A stretch of DNA of 64,000 nt from Pseudomonas sp. (GTDB lineage Bacteria; Pseudomonadota; Gammaproteobacteria; Pseudomonadales; Pseudomonadaceae): NCBI RefSeq assembly GCF_030150285.1, contig NZ_JASLGE010000030.1, forward strand, positions 29,845-93,844, in the 5' to 3' direction. Shown here one piece after another: positions 53,421-62,411 of the stretch (its first letter is position 1; the number at the start of each line of letters is the position of its first letter). Made by a program: the position numbers and the translations under genes. The notes beneath the pieces were generated by a model. The model saw only the letters and a program-made list of their open reading frames with translations, made no database searches and was not told the DNA's origin.

Positions 53421-54557
53421 TCACTGCTGTTTTTCCAGTTGGTGATATTTGCCGTTGGCGTCCCACTGATACATCACGTAGTCGGAGACTTTAAGGTCGC
53501 CCTTGTTGTCCCAGGCTTTTTCGCCCATCACGGTTTTCACCGGGTTGGCCTTTAGCCATTTGGCAGCCTCTTCACCCTTGTTGGAGTTGGCACCGGCAAA
53601 GGCTTCGGCCAGGGCCTGGACCGAAGCGTAGGCATACAGGGTGTAACCTTCTGGCTCAGTACCCGCTTTACGGAACTGGTCGACCACGGCTTTGCTGTCT
53701 GGCAGCAGGCGCGGGTCGGCACCAAAGGTCATGTACACCCCTTCAACATATTGCTTGCCGCCAGCGGTGCTCACCAGCTCATCGGTGACCACACCGTCAT
53801 CAGACATAAACTTCACGTCCTTGAGGCCTTGCTCACGCAGTTGACGTACCAACGGGCCAGCCTCAGGGTGCAGGCCGCCGAAGTACACCACGTCAGCACC
53901 GAGTGAACGGATCTTGGTCACCAGGGCGCTGAAGTCTTTTTCGCCGCGGGTCAGGCCTTCTTCAAGAATCGGCTTCACGCCACGCTTGGTCAGCTGTGCG
54001 CTGGTGGCATCGGCCAGGCCTTTGCCATAAGTGTCCTTATCGTTGATCACGACCACTTTTTTGCCCTTGAGCACATCAACGATGTAGTCGCCGGCCACGA
54101 TGCCCTGCTGGTCATCACGCCCGCACATACGGAATACCGCATCCAGGCCGCGCTCGGTGACCTGAGGGTTGGTCGAGCCGGGGGTGATCATGATCACACC
54201 GGCATCGGCATACACCTCAGAGGCTGGAATGGTGTTCGATGAGCAGAAATGCCCGACCACACCCACGACCTTGTCTTGATCGACCAGACGGTTAGCCACA
54301 GACACGGCCTGCTTCGGTTCACACGCGTCGTCCCCCTTGACCAACACAATCTTCTCGCCGTTCACCCCACCCTTGGCGTTGATCTCGTCCGCCGCCGCCT
54401 GCGCGCCCTTCATGTACTGCTCACCAAATGCCGCGTTGGCACCGGTCATCGGGCCCGCCACACCAATTTTCAGATCAGCCTGGACAAACGTAGAAACGCC
54501 CAACGCAGCAGCCACTGCGAGAGCCAAAAAACCTTTCTTATAGAACGTCTGCGACAT
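53421..54557 (-). CDS. livK: Branched-chain amino-acid-type ABC transporter, binding protein
   Basis: The 378-residue protein has a signal peptide (to about TFVQA|DLKIG) and the type-I periplasmic-binding fold: KIGVAGPMTGANAAFGEQYM, VGVVGHFCSSNTIPASEVY and YTLYAYASVQALAEA. It is first in the operon and captures the substrate for LivHMGF. ATG 54557 is chosen for its AGGAGC site 8 bases upstream. Confidence 0.93.
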   Translation of the reverse strand: MSQTFYKKGFLALAVAAALGVSTFVQADLKIGVAGPMTGANAAFGEQYMKGAQAAADEINAKGGVNGEKIVLVKGDDACEPKQAVSVANRLVDQDKVVGVVGHFCSSNTIPASEVYADAGVIMITPGSTNPQVTERGLDAVFRMCGRDDQQGIVAGDYIVDVLKGKKVVVINDKDTYGKGLADATSAQLTKRGVKPILEEGLTRGEKDFSALVTKIRSLGADVVYFGGLHPEAGPLVRQLREQGLKDVKFMSDDGVVTDELVSTAGGKQYVEGVYMTFGADPRLLPDSKAVVDQFRKAGTEPEGYTLYAYASVQALAEAFAGANSNKGEEAAKWLKANPVKTVMGEKAWDNKGDLKVSDYVMYQWDANGKYHQLEKQQ

Positions 54558-54919
54558 GAGGTGGTGCTCCTGAGGTTTTATTAGATGGCACTTCGACTTC
54601 ACTTAAAACGCAGAGCAAGCGGCGTGCCATTGGTTTTTTATTCTTGGAAAGTCGTGGTCTGGCTGTGATCAATCGACTGTTTCGGGCCCATTTTTATTGA
54701 GCGTGCAACCGTCTAAACCGAGGAGGGTGAAACCGTTTGTTACCATTGAGCGCCACCGAGCAAGCCCTGCCGCGCAACCGGGTTGCCCTGCACCAGGCGA
54801 CAGCCCGGTAACCCACTGCGTCACCGATCTGCACACTGTCGGTGCACAAGTGCTACACGCTGCTCCCTAAACGTAAAGTCGGTGCGCAAGCCGCCCCCAC
54901 ACGTAACGCCTGAAAACGT
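54558..54919. other. Intergenic region upstream of the liv operon
   Basis: These 362 bases between the liv operon and amaA must hold the liv promoter. A polypyrimidine/T-rich stretch (GGTTTTTTATTC at about 54631) is visible, but no clear sigma-54 or other box, and no gene. Confidence 0.5.
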
Positions 54920-56203
54920 TTAAATCACGATTCTTAGGCACTGCCCGGCGTGGTACAGCGAAAAACCGGCCTCATACAGGCAACTGCGCAGCGCTGCGCC
55001 TGCCACGGGCTGCATCGGCGAGAACGGAATGGGCAGTGCCTTGGCATCGCCGTGGCACAGGTAATCGGCAAACGCCTTGCCCACCACCGTGCCGGTGGTG
55101 ACGCCCCGGCCGTTGTAGCCGGTAACCGCGACCAAACCGGGCGCGGGCTCGAACAAGCGCATCAAATGGTCGGGGGTAAACGCAATGCAGCCGGTCCAGG
55201 TGCATTCCCACTCCACCCCTTTCAAATACGGGAAATAGTGCTGCTGCACACGGTCGGCCCAGGCCTTGAGAAACCATGCGGGCTTTTGATTGCCATTGCC
55301 CAGGCTACCCAACAGCAAACGGCCCTCGGCATCGCGGCGAATACTGCTCAATACCTGGCGGGTGTCCCACGAGCCCTGCCCGCCCGGCAAGATACGGTTG
55401 GCCGTGTCATCGGTCAGGGGTTTGGACGCAACCTGGTAGTAATAACCGGGGAAAAAATTGCGCCGCAAATCCGTCCATTCGCCTTCGGTGTAGGCGTTGG
55501 AGGCCAGCACAACATGCTCGGCGTTCACCGCGCCGTGTGCGGTGTGCACCGACCAGCGTTGGCCCTGACGCTCCAGCCCGGTGACCGGCGAATGATCGAA
55601 CAACCGCCCGCCCAGCGCGCTGGCCGCTGTGGCCAAGCCTGAGGTGTAGGCCATCGGGTTGAGGGTGCCCGCCCGCCGGTCAAGCAAGGCAGCGGCGATT
55701 TTTGAGGTGCCGGTGGCCACCTCGCAGGCGGCCCCGGTGAGCAGTTCTACGGGTGCGCCCCGGCGCTTCCATTGGGCTTCGCGGCTGCGTAAATCAGCTT
55801 CGCCTTTGGCGTTGTGGGCCATGTGCAGCGTGCCTTCGCGGCGCAACTGACAGTCGATGTGGTACTTGTCGATCAGGCCGAATACCCGCGCGGGCGCAGC
55901 ACCGAGCATGCGATTGAGTTGGCTACCGATGGCTTCGCCAAACCCGGCTTCGATCTCATCGGGCGGGATCCACATGCCCGCGTTGACCAACCCCACATTG
56001 CGCCCGGAACCGCCATGGCCGGTGCGATGGGCTTCAAGCACACACACGCTTTTGCCCTGTTCGAGCAAATGAACGGCGGCGGACAGGCCGGTGATTCCGG
56101 CACCGATCACACACACATCAACGTTCAATTCACCCTTGAAGGCGGGTGATTTTGGGCGTTGCGGTGTCAGGTATTCCCACAGACATTGTTCGCGTAAAGG
56201 CAT
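54920..56203 (-). CDS. amaA: AmaA-type L-pipecolate oxidase (FAD-dependent)
   Basis: The 427-residue protein of the DAO family has the dinucleotide motif VCVIGAGITGLSAAVHLLEQ (about residues 30-49), GGSGRNVGLVNAG and the C-terminal GYNGRGVTTGTVVGKAFADY. Together with the aldehyde dehydrogenase next to it, it matches the P. putida ama pair of lysine catabolism, in which L-pipecolate is oxidised to piperideine-6-carboxylate. Gamma-glutamylputrescine oxidase is the alternative by family. ATG 56203 has GGAG 8 bases upstream. It lies 151 bases after amaB, with a palindrome between. Confidence 0.8.
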   Translation of the reverse strand: MPLREQCLWEYLTPQRPKSPAFKGELNVDVCVIGAGITGLSAAVHLLEQGKSVCVLEAHRTGHGGSGRNVGLVNAGMWIPPDEIEAGFGEAIGSQLNRMLGAAPARVFGLIDKYHIDCQLRREGTLHMAHNAKGEADLRSREAQWKRRGAPVELLTGAACEVATGTSKIAAALLDRRAGTLNPMAYTSGLATAASALGGRLFDHSPVTGLERQGQRWSVHTAHGAVNAEHVVLASNAYTEGEWTDLRRNFFPGYYYQVASKPLTDDTANRILPGGQGSWDTRQVLSSIRRDAEGRLLLGSLGNGNQKPAWFLKAWADRVQQHYFPYLKGVEWECTWTGCIAFTPDHLMRLFEPAPGLVAVTGYNGRGVTTGTVVGKAFADYLCHGDAKALPIPFSPMQPVAGAALRSCLYEAGFSLYHAGQCLRIVI

Positions 56204-56245
56204 TGCCAAGCTCCAGAGATGAAACCTAACCAAACGCAAATCACC

Positions 56246-56337
56246 TGTAGTCGCTGCCGCAGGCTGCGATAAGGGCCGCAGGACCTTAAAAAGCAGGTGT
56301 GCTGCGCGACCTATCGCAGCCTTCGGCAGCGACTACA
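56246..56337. repeat. Long inverted repeat of the GTAGTCGCTG family
   Basis: TGTAGTCGCTGCCGCAGGCT plus GCGAT pairs with ATCGC plus AGCCTTCGGCAGCGACTACA, with a large loop of about 40 bases. Relative of the element at 39493-39569; located between amaB and amaA. Confidence 0.88.
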
Positions 56338-56354
56338 CGCCATTGTGTACCCAC

Positions 56355-57845
56355 TCAGTCGAAGGTGATGCCCTGCGCCAGCGGCAGTTCCAACGAGTAG
56401 TTCACGGTATTGGTCTGGCGCCGCATGTAGCCGCGCCACGCGTCGGAACCCGACTCACGGCCGCCACCGGTTTCTTTCTCGCCACCAAATGCCCCGCCGA
56501 TCTCTGCACCGCTTGGCCCGATGTTGACGTTGGCAATGCCGCAGTCACTGCCAGTGGCTGACATAAACTGCTCAGCCTCGCGCACGTCGGTGGTGAAGAT
56601 GCAGGACGACAGGCCTTGTGGCACGGCGTTGTTCAGGCGCAGCGCCTCGCTGAAGTCGCGGTAACCCACCACGTACAGGATCGGCGCAAAGGTTTCGCTG
56701 CACATCACCTCGCTCTGCTCCGGCATTTGCACAATGGCCGGGCTGACGTAGTAACCGTTCGGGTATTGGCTGGCCAATTGACGCTCGCCGCCAAACACGC
56801 GGCCGCCTTCACTCAAGGCTTGCTCCAGCGCGTCTTGCATGGCGTCAAAGCTGTGTTTGTCGATCAGCGGCCCCACCAGGTTGCCTTCCAGCGGGTGGCC
56901 GATACGAACTTTGGAATAGGCCGCCTTGAGGCGGGTGACGATCTCTTGCTTGATCGATTCGTGGGCAATAAGGCGGCGCAAGCTGGTGCAACGCTGGCCC
57001 GCCGTGCCCACGGCGCTGAACAAAATGGCCCGCACGGCCATGTCCAGGTCGGCGCTCGGCCCAAGAATCATGGCATTGTTGCCGCCCAGTTCAAGGATGC
57101 TGCGGGCAAACCGCGCGGCAATTTTTGGCGCGACTTCGCGGCCCATGCGGGTGCTGCCAGTGGCGCTGATCAAGGCCACGCGCGGGTCATCCACCAGCGC
57201 TTCGCCGGCATCACGGCCGCCAATGATCACTTGGCTGAGGTACGGGGGCGCATCGGTGAAATCAGTCAGTACACGGTCAAACAGGGCCTGACAGGCCAGC
57301 GCGGTCAGCGAGGTTTTCTCGGACGGTTTCCAGATCACTGCATTACCGCACACCAGCGCCAGCGTGGTGTTCCACGCCCACACCGCGACCGGAAAGTTGA
57401 ACGCACTGATCACCCCCACCACGCCCAGCGGGTGCCAGGTTTCACGCATATGGTGGCCAGGGCGCTCAGAGGCGATGGTCAGGCCGTATAACTGACGCGA
57501 CAGGCCGACCGCAAAATCGCAGATGTCGATCATTTCCTGCACTTCGCCCAGGCCTTCCTGGGTGATCTTGCCCGCCTCCCACGACACCAGCTCGCCCAGG
57601 TCGGCCTTGTACTGGCGCAACACGTCACCGAACTGGCGCACCAGTTCACCCCGGCGCGGTGCCGGCACTTTGCGCCAGGCGTCGAAAGCCTGCTCGGCGC
57701 GGGTCACGTGTTGCTCGACCTCGGCCGCACCTTCCCAATGCACGGCACCCACCTGGCTGCCATCGATCGGGGTGTAGACCGGCTGATTGCCGTGTTGGTA
57801 AAGCGCCGGGTTTACACCCAGCCGATCCAGTAATGCGGCCAACAT
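56355..57845 (-). CDS. amaB: AmaB, piperideine-6-carboxylate (aminoadipate semialdehyde) dehydrogenase
   Basis: The 496-residue ALDH7/antiquitin-type enzyme has GVVGVISAFNFPVAVWAWN, catalytic Glu252 in LELGGNN and catalytic Cys286 in GTAGQRCTSLRR. It oxidises the semialdehyde from pipecolate or lysine to 2-aminoadipate. It is followed by amaA and diverges from a LysR gene, as at the P. putida ama locus. Family length is normal and all catalytic residues are present. Confidence 0.88.
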   Translation of the reverse strand: MLAALLDRLGVNPALYQHGNQPVYTPIDGSQVGAVHWEGAAEVEQHVTRAEQAFDAWRKVPAPRRGELVRQFGDVLRQYKADLGELVSWEAGKITQEGLGEVQEMIDICDFAVGLSRQLYGLTIASERPGHHMRETWHPLGVVGVISAFNFPVAVWAWNTTLALVCGNAVIWKPSEKTSLTALACQALFDRVLTDFTDAPPYLSQVIIGGRDAGEALVDDPRVALISATGSTRMGREVAPKIAARFARSILELGGNNAMILGPSADLDMAVRAILFSAVGTAGQRCTSLRRLIAHESIKQEIVTRLKAAYSKVRIGHPLEGNLVGPLIDKHSFDAMQDALEQALSEGGRVFGGERQLASQYPNGYYVSPAIVQMPEQSEVMCSETFAPILYVVGYRDFSEALRLNNAVPQGLSSCIFTTDVREAEQFMSATGSDCGIANVNIGPSGAEIGGAFGGEKETGGGRESGSDAWRGYMRRQTNTVNYSLELPLAQGITFD

Positions 57846-58013
57846 AAGGGCACTCCTTGAGCTCAGAAAAAGAGGGGCCGCCAGTAGCGGCGCTGTCCCC
57901 TATTTGTAGCTGGCTCAGAACGCCCCAACAAACGACCATTAAGCGAGATATCATTCCGAAAATTCATGCTGCGCCGGCAACGTCGCCTGACAACAAGAAC
58001 AAGGAGGCTGTTC

Positions 58014-58910
58014 ATGCTTAATAAGCGCTACCTGCCATCCATCACCGCTTTGCAGTGTTTTGAGGCCGTCACCCGCCACCTGAGCTTCACCCGCGCCGCT
58101 GAAGAGCTGAACTTGACCCAAAGTGCCGTCAGCAAACAGGTCGCCCAACTGGAGGAACTGTTACAGCACTTATTGTTTCGGCGGGTTCGCCGCCGCCTGC
58201 AACTGACCCCGGCCGGGGAGTTGTACCTGGTAGAAGTCCGAAAAATCCTGACTCAAGTCGAAATGTCGACCCACACGCTGCGCTCCTACGGGGGGGAAAC
58301 CGAGGTGTTACGCGTGTCAACGCCGTCGACGTTTGGCGCACGTTGGCTGATCCCCCGCCTCAAGGGCTGGCGCCTGCGTTATCCGCATATTCATCTGGAC
58401 GTGTGCAACGAACAGCCGGCCGACGACTTGCTGCAGGGGCGCAGTGACCTGGCCTTTTATTTTGGCCAGGGGTCACGCCCCGGCACCGAATCCGTGAGGT
58501 TGTTCGGCGAAGCACTGGTGGCAGTGTGTGCACCGTCGAGCTTGCCGAAACAGCCGTTCACCGATCCCACGCAGTTGACCGACCTGGTGCTGCTACAAAA
58601 CCCCTCACGCCCGCAGGCCTGGCACGAATGGTTTGAAAGCCAGGGCTATCACACCGACCACAGCTATCACGGGCCACGTTTCGAAACGTTCTATATGTGC
58701 ATACGCGCTGCGCAAGTAGGCTGCGGTGTGGCCTTGCTGCCGAGGTTTCTGGTGGAAGAAGAATTGACCGAGGGCAAGCTGGTCATTGCCTGGCAGCACC
58801 CGATGCCGAGTCGTGATGCGTATTACCTGGCCTACCCGGAGCATTCGGCGGGCGTGCCGAAGGTGAAAGCCTTTGTAAACTGGATGATGGAGCACATCGA
58901 CGACACCTGA
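58014..58910 (+). CDS. LysR-type regulator divergent from amaB
   Basis: The 298-residue protein has an N-terminal winged helix (ALQCFEAVTRHLSFTRAAEE and LNLTQSAVSKQVAQLEE) and a LysR effector domain of the GcvA-like subgroup. AAGGAGG lies 6 bases before ATG 58014. Divergent placement suggests it controls amaBA; the 168-base gap would hold the operator. Effector probably a lysine-pathway intermediate (inference). Confidence 0.88.
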   Translation: MLNKRYLPSITALQCFEAVTRHLSFTRAAEELNLTQSAVSKQVAQLEELLQHLLFRRVRRRLQLTPAGELYLVEVRKILTQVEMSTHTLRSYGGETEVLRVSTPSTFGARWLIPRLKGWRLRYPHIHLDVCNEQPADDLLQGRSDLAFYFGQGSRPGTESVRLFGEALVAVCAPSSLPKQPFTDPTQLTDLVLLQNPSRPQAWHEWFESQGYHTDHSYHGPRFETFYMCIRAAQVGCGVALLPRFLVEEELTEGKLVIAWQHPMPSRDAYYLAYPEHSAGVPKVKAFVNWMMEHIDDT

Positions 58911-58913
58911 CCG

Positions 58914-58966
58914 TGTAAGGGCGAGCGTTTCTACGATCAAACGATCGCGAGCCCGCTCACGCCTAC
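58914..58966. repeat. REP palindrome, diverged copy
   Basis: GTGTAAGGGCGAGCG and CGATCGCGAGCCCGCTCACG with CCTAC, right after the LysR stop. Confidence 0.75.
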
Positions 58967-59086
58967 GGCCAAGGATGTAAAAAACTACTGGCAAAACAGT
59001 CTACGGATATGAGCCACTAGTGCCATTCATTGATAAGAGCTGAACGTCGTGGCAATCAGGCACGGCCAGCATGGAGATTGCGCCCC

Positions 59087-60301
59087 ATGAGCGAGAGTGT
59101 GTTTGCCGATCGCATCGTGCAGAACTTGCTCGACACCGACTTCTACAAACTGACCATGATGCAGGCGGTGCTGCACAACTACCCCAACGTTGAAGTCGAG
59201 TGGGAGTTCCGTTGCCGCAACAGCGAAGACTTGCGCCCGTACCTCAATGAAATCCGCCAGCAGATCGAGCGCCTGACCGAGTTAAACATGACTCAGGATC
59301 AGTTGGGGTTTCTGGAACACATCACGTTTATGAAGCCGGACTTTATTCGCTTCCTGGGCCTGTTTCGCTTTAACCCGCGCTATGTGCATACCGGCATCGA
59401 GAACGGCGAGCTGTTTATCCGCCTGCGCGGGCCGTGGCTGCATGTGATTCTGTTTGAGGTGCCCTTGCTGGCGATTGTCAGCGAAGTGCGCAACCGCTCG
59501 CGCTACGCCGACACGGTACTGTCTCAGGCCCGCGAGCAGTTGTACCGCAAGTTTGACTGGTTGCAGGCCAACGCCAGCACAGAAGAACTGGCCGAGTTGC
59601 AAGTGGCCGATTTCGGGACCCGTCGTCGGTTTTCATACCGCGTACAAGAAGAAGTCGTCAGTGTGCTCAAGCACGATTTCCCAGGGCGGTTTGTGGGCAC
59701 CAGTAACGTGCACCTGTCCCGCGAACTGGACATGAAGCCGCTGGGGACAATGGCCCACGAATGGATCATGGCCCACCAGCAACTGGGCCCGCGGCTGATC
59801 GACAGCCAGAGCGCTGCGCTCGATTGCTGGGTACGTGAGTACCGTGGCCTGCTGGGGATTGCCCTGACCGACTGCATCACCACCGATGCGTTCCTCACAG
59901 ATTTCGATCTGTTCTTCGCCAAACTGTTTGACGGGCTGCGGCACGACTCGGGCGACCCGGTGGTGTGGGCTGAAAAATGCATCGCCCACTACCATCGGCT
60001 GGGCATTGACCCGATGAGCAAAACCCTGGTGTTTTCCGACAGCCTGACCCTGCCCCGCTCGCTGGAAATATTCCGGGTCCTGCGCGGCCGGATCAATGTC
60101 AGCTTCGGCATCGGCACCAACCTGACCTGCGACATTCCGGGGGTTGAGCCCATGAGTATCGTGCTTAAAATGACCGCCTGTAATGGCTCACCGGTAGCAA
60201 AAATCTCAGATGAGCCGGGCAAGACCCATTGCTCCGACCCCAACTTCGCCGCTTATTTGCGCCACGTTTTCCATGTTCCTGAACAGTCGCCCAAGGAGTG
60301 A
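59087..60301 (+). CDS. pncB: Nicotinate phosphoribosyltransferase PncB
   Basis: The 404-residue protein has DTDFYKLTMMQAVL, FRCRNSEDLRPY, GTSNVHLSRELDMKPLGTMA followed by HEWIMAHQQ, and FFAKLFDGLRHDSGDP, all typical of PncB. It makes nicotinate mononucleotide for NAD salvage. ATG 59087 matches the usual N-terminus; GGAG lies 10 bases upstream. nadE follows after 3 bases, forming an NAD-synthesis pair. Confidence 0.95.
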   Translation: MSESVFADRIVQNLLDTDFYKLTMMQAVLHNYPNVEVEWEFRCRNSEDLRPYLNEIRQQIERLTELNMTQDQLGFLEHITFMKPDFIRFLGLFRFNPRYVHTGIENGELFIRLRGPWLHVILFEVPLLAIVSEVRNRSRYADTVLSQAREQLYRKFDWLQANASTEELAELQVADFGTRRRFSYRVQEEVVSVLKHDFPGRFVGTSNVHLSRELDMKPLGTMAHEWIMAHQQLGPRLIDSQSAALDCWVREYRGLLGIALTDCITTDAFLTDFDLFFAKLFDGLRHDSGDPVVWAEKCIAHYHRLGIDPMSKTLVFSDSLTLPRSLEIFRVLRGRINVSFGIGTNLTCDIPGVEPMSIVLKMTACNGSPVAKISDEPGKTHCSDPNFAAYLRHVFHVPEQSPKE

Positions 60302-60304
60302 ATC

Positions 60305-61132
60305 ATGCAGGCCGTCCAGCGCCAGATCGCTACAGACCTCAAGGTCCAGCCGCCGTTTAAAGACCTCGACGCCCTAGAGGCCGAGGTCGCCCGACGCATC
60401 ACCTTTATTCAGTGCTGCCTGCACAACGCCAGGCTCAAGACACTGGTGCTGGGTATCAGTGGCGGGGTCGACTCGCTGACCGCCGGCCTGATGGCGCAAA
60501 AAGCCATCCAGCAACTGCGCGAGCAAACCGGCGACGACGCTTACCGTTTTATCGCCGTGCGCCTGCCTTATGGCGTGCAACATGACGAAGTCGACGCCAC
60601 GGCGGCCGTCGACTTTATCAACCCCGATGAACGCCAAACCGTGAACATCGGCCCGGCTGTCAAAGCGCTGGCCGCCGAAGTCACCGCGTTCGACGGCAAG
60701 CCTGCGGCCACCGTGGACTTTGTGCTGGGCAACACCAAGGCGCGCATGCGCATGGTGGCGCAATACACCATCGCCGGGGCTACAGGCGGGCTGGTGATAG
60801 GCACAGACCACGCGGCGGAAGCCGTGATGGGTTTTTTCACCAAGTTTGGTGACGGCTCCTGCGACCTGGCCCCCCTCAGCGGGCTGGTGAAAAACCAGGT
60901 CCGGGCCATTGCGCGGTACTTCGGTGCGCCGGAATCGCTCGTGGAGAAAGTGCCCACGGCAGACCTTGAAGACCTTGCGCCAGGCAAGCCGGACGAAGCC
61001 TCCCACGGCGTTTCCTACGCCGAGATTGACGCCTTCCTGCACGGCGAACCGGTGAGTGAAGAGGCGTTTACCATCATCAAAAACACCTACGAAAAAACCC
61101 ACCATAAACGCGAAATGCCGTTCGCGCCTTGA
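60305..61132 (+). CDS. nadE: Ammonia-dependent NAD synthetase NadE
   Basis: The 275-residue protein has the ATP-pyrophosphatase motif GISGGVDSLTAG, GNTKARMRMVAQYTIAG, GTDHAAEAVMGFFTKFGDG and the C-terminal KTHHKREMP. It amidates nicotinate adenine dinucleotide. There is no glutaminase domain, so it uses ammonia. It starts 3 bases after pncB. Confidence 0.96.
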   Translation: MQAVQRQIATDLKVQPPFKDLDALEAEVARRITFIQCCLHNARLKTLVLGISGGVDSLTAGLMAQKAIQQLREQTGDDAYRFIAVRLPYGVQHDEVDATAAVDFINPDERQTVNIGPAVKALAAEVTAFDGKPAATVDFVLGNTKARMRMVAQYTIAGATGGLVIGTDHAAEAVMGFFTKFGDGSCDLAPLSGLVKNQVRAIARYFGAPESLVEKVPTADLEDLAPGKPDEASHGVSYAEIDAFLHGEPVSEEAFTIIKNTYEKTHHKREMPFAP

Positions 61133-61140
61133 TCCCTAAC

Positions 61141-61217
61141 GGTAGGAGGAGCCGGTCGACGCTCGATTGCTCGCGATCTGTTGAGGGTTAAAAGATCGCG
61201 AGCCCGTTGGCTCCTAC
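61141..61217. repeat. REP palindrome after nadE
   Basis: GGTAGGAGGAGCCGGTCGAC then TTGCTCGCGATC at left and GATCGCGAGCCCGTTGGCTC with CTAC at right; same variant left arm as at 28090 and 31719. Confidence 0.85.
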
Positions 61218-61325
61218 GCCTTTGCTGTACGAATAAACGGAATGAACCCCACAATTTTTTTCGCTTGTCGCGTCAGCGTTCAAACGCTTTGATAGCGGTC
61301 TACTTTGTCGCCAGAGCCCAGCCCC

Positions 61326-62348
61326 ATGTCTTCTTTCGATGGTTTGTTCCTGCTTGTCGAAGCTGTCCTTGATCAACCGGCAGCGCAATGGCTGCATGAG
61401 CATGTTGAGGTGCCTCAAGCACTGCTGGCTTTCAACTGGCACGAGCAAGCCCTTCACCGCGCCTGGCTCGCCGAAGCTCTGAACCTGTGCCTGTTGCATA
61501 AACTGGTGAACGCCGTACCGGACGGCCGCCGCTACGTTGAAGAACAAGCCCGCCAAGGTCGCAAAGTGGTGTTTGATCACGGTGCGATTCGTACTGTTGA
61601 CTGGCCAGCCAATGGCGAATTGCCTCGCGGGCGTCAGGCGTTTGCCCGGCTGCTGGAGCCATTGGGCTTTACCGATGTGCGTACTTACCCGCTAACCAAG
61701 TTGAACATGACGGGCTGGGGGTACCAACAAATGGACTTGCCCGAAGACATTGCGCAGTTTTTTGTGTCGGAATTGCACCCGGGCCGTTTCAGCGAAGGGT
61801 TCCAGCAAGCCGTCACTCGCGTGGTCAGTTCCAGCCGAGACCCGCTACAGGCGGCCCACCGCAGCATTCTCGAGCGTTTGAGCCTGACCCGCCATTGCAG
61901 GCTAAGCGAAGCCCGCACGTTGCTGCCCGCGCTGTATAAGGCCTTCGACCGCCAGCACGGCGTAGTGCTTGAAAGCGATTATCAGTGCTTGCTCAACGAA
62001 AGCGCCGAGATGGCGTGGATTGCCACCGAGGGCAACAGCTTCAATCACCTGACAGATCGCGTGGAAGACCTGGCGGCCTGTGTGGCTCAGCAGCGTGACC
62101 TTCAACGGCCCATGAAGGACAGCATTGAAGTGTCGGCTTCAGGCCGGGTGATGCAAACCGCCTACCGCGCGTGCACGGTTACACGCGGCCTGCTGGACGA
62201 GCAGGGGCAGTGGCGTGAGCATTGCGTACCGGGGTCGTTTGTTGAGTTTATTCAGCGCAAGGTCGACCCTGAAAGCGGTCGAATCGATCTGAATTTCGAC
62301 AGCAGCAATGCCCAGGGCATCTTCAAGATGACAGACTCAAAAGCCTGA
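61326..62348 (+). CDS. Short DUF1338 protein, possible 2-oxoadipate dioxygenase/decarboxylase relative
   Basis: The 340-residue protein belongs to DUF1338: VFDHGAIRTV (H85, R89), FTDVRTYPLTKLNMTGWGYQ, then FFVSELHPGRFSEGFQQAV, FNHLTDRV (H241) and FVEFIQRK (E307). H85, H241 and E307 match by pattern the metal triad, and R89 the substrate Arg, of HglS/YdcJ, which converts 2-oxoadipate to 2-hydroxyglutarate in lysine breakdown. The protein is over 100 residues shorter than HglS. It lies 2.4 kb from the lysine ama genes, after nadE. Function inferred. Confidence 0.72.
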   Translation: MSSFDGLFLLVEAVLDQPAAQWLHEHVEVPQALLAFNWHEQALHRAWLAEALNLCLLHKLVNAVPDGRRYVEEQARQGRKVVFDHGAIRTVDWPANGELPRGRQAFARLLEPLGFTDVRTYPLTKLNMTGWGYQQMDLPEDIAQFFVSELHPGRFSEGFQQAVTRVVSSSRDPLQAAHRSILERLSLTRHCRLSEARTLLPALYKAFDRQHGVVLESDYQCLLNESAEMAWIATEGNSFNHLTDRVEDLAACVAQQRDLQRPMKDSIEVSASGRVMQTAYRACTVTRGLLDEQGQWREHCVPGSFVEFIQRKVDPESGRIDLNFDSSNAQGIFKMTDSKA

Positions 62349-62360
62349 ACCTGAACGCAA

Positions 62361-62394
62361 ACAGCCCTGACCGCACACGGTGCGTCAGGGCTGT
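62361..62394. terminator. Bidirectional hairpin between DUF1338 gene and azurin
   Basis: ACAGCCCTGAC and GTCAGGGCTGT arms, with GCAC/GTGC inside, give a stem of about 15 pairs between two convergent stops. T-runs are weak on both sides (TTTGCG on the azurin side). Confidence 0.75.
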
Positions 62395-62411
62395 CTGTAG
62401 GACGGTTGCGC

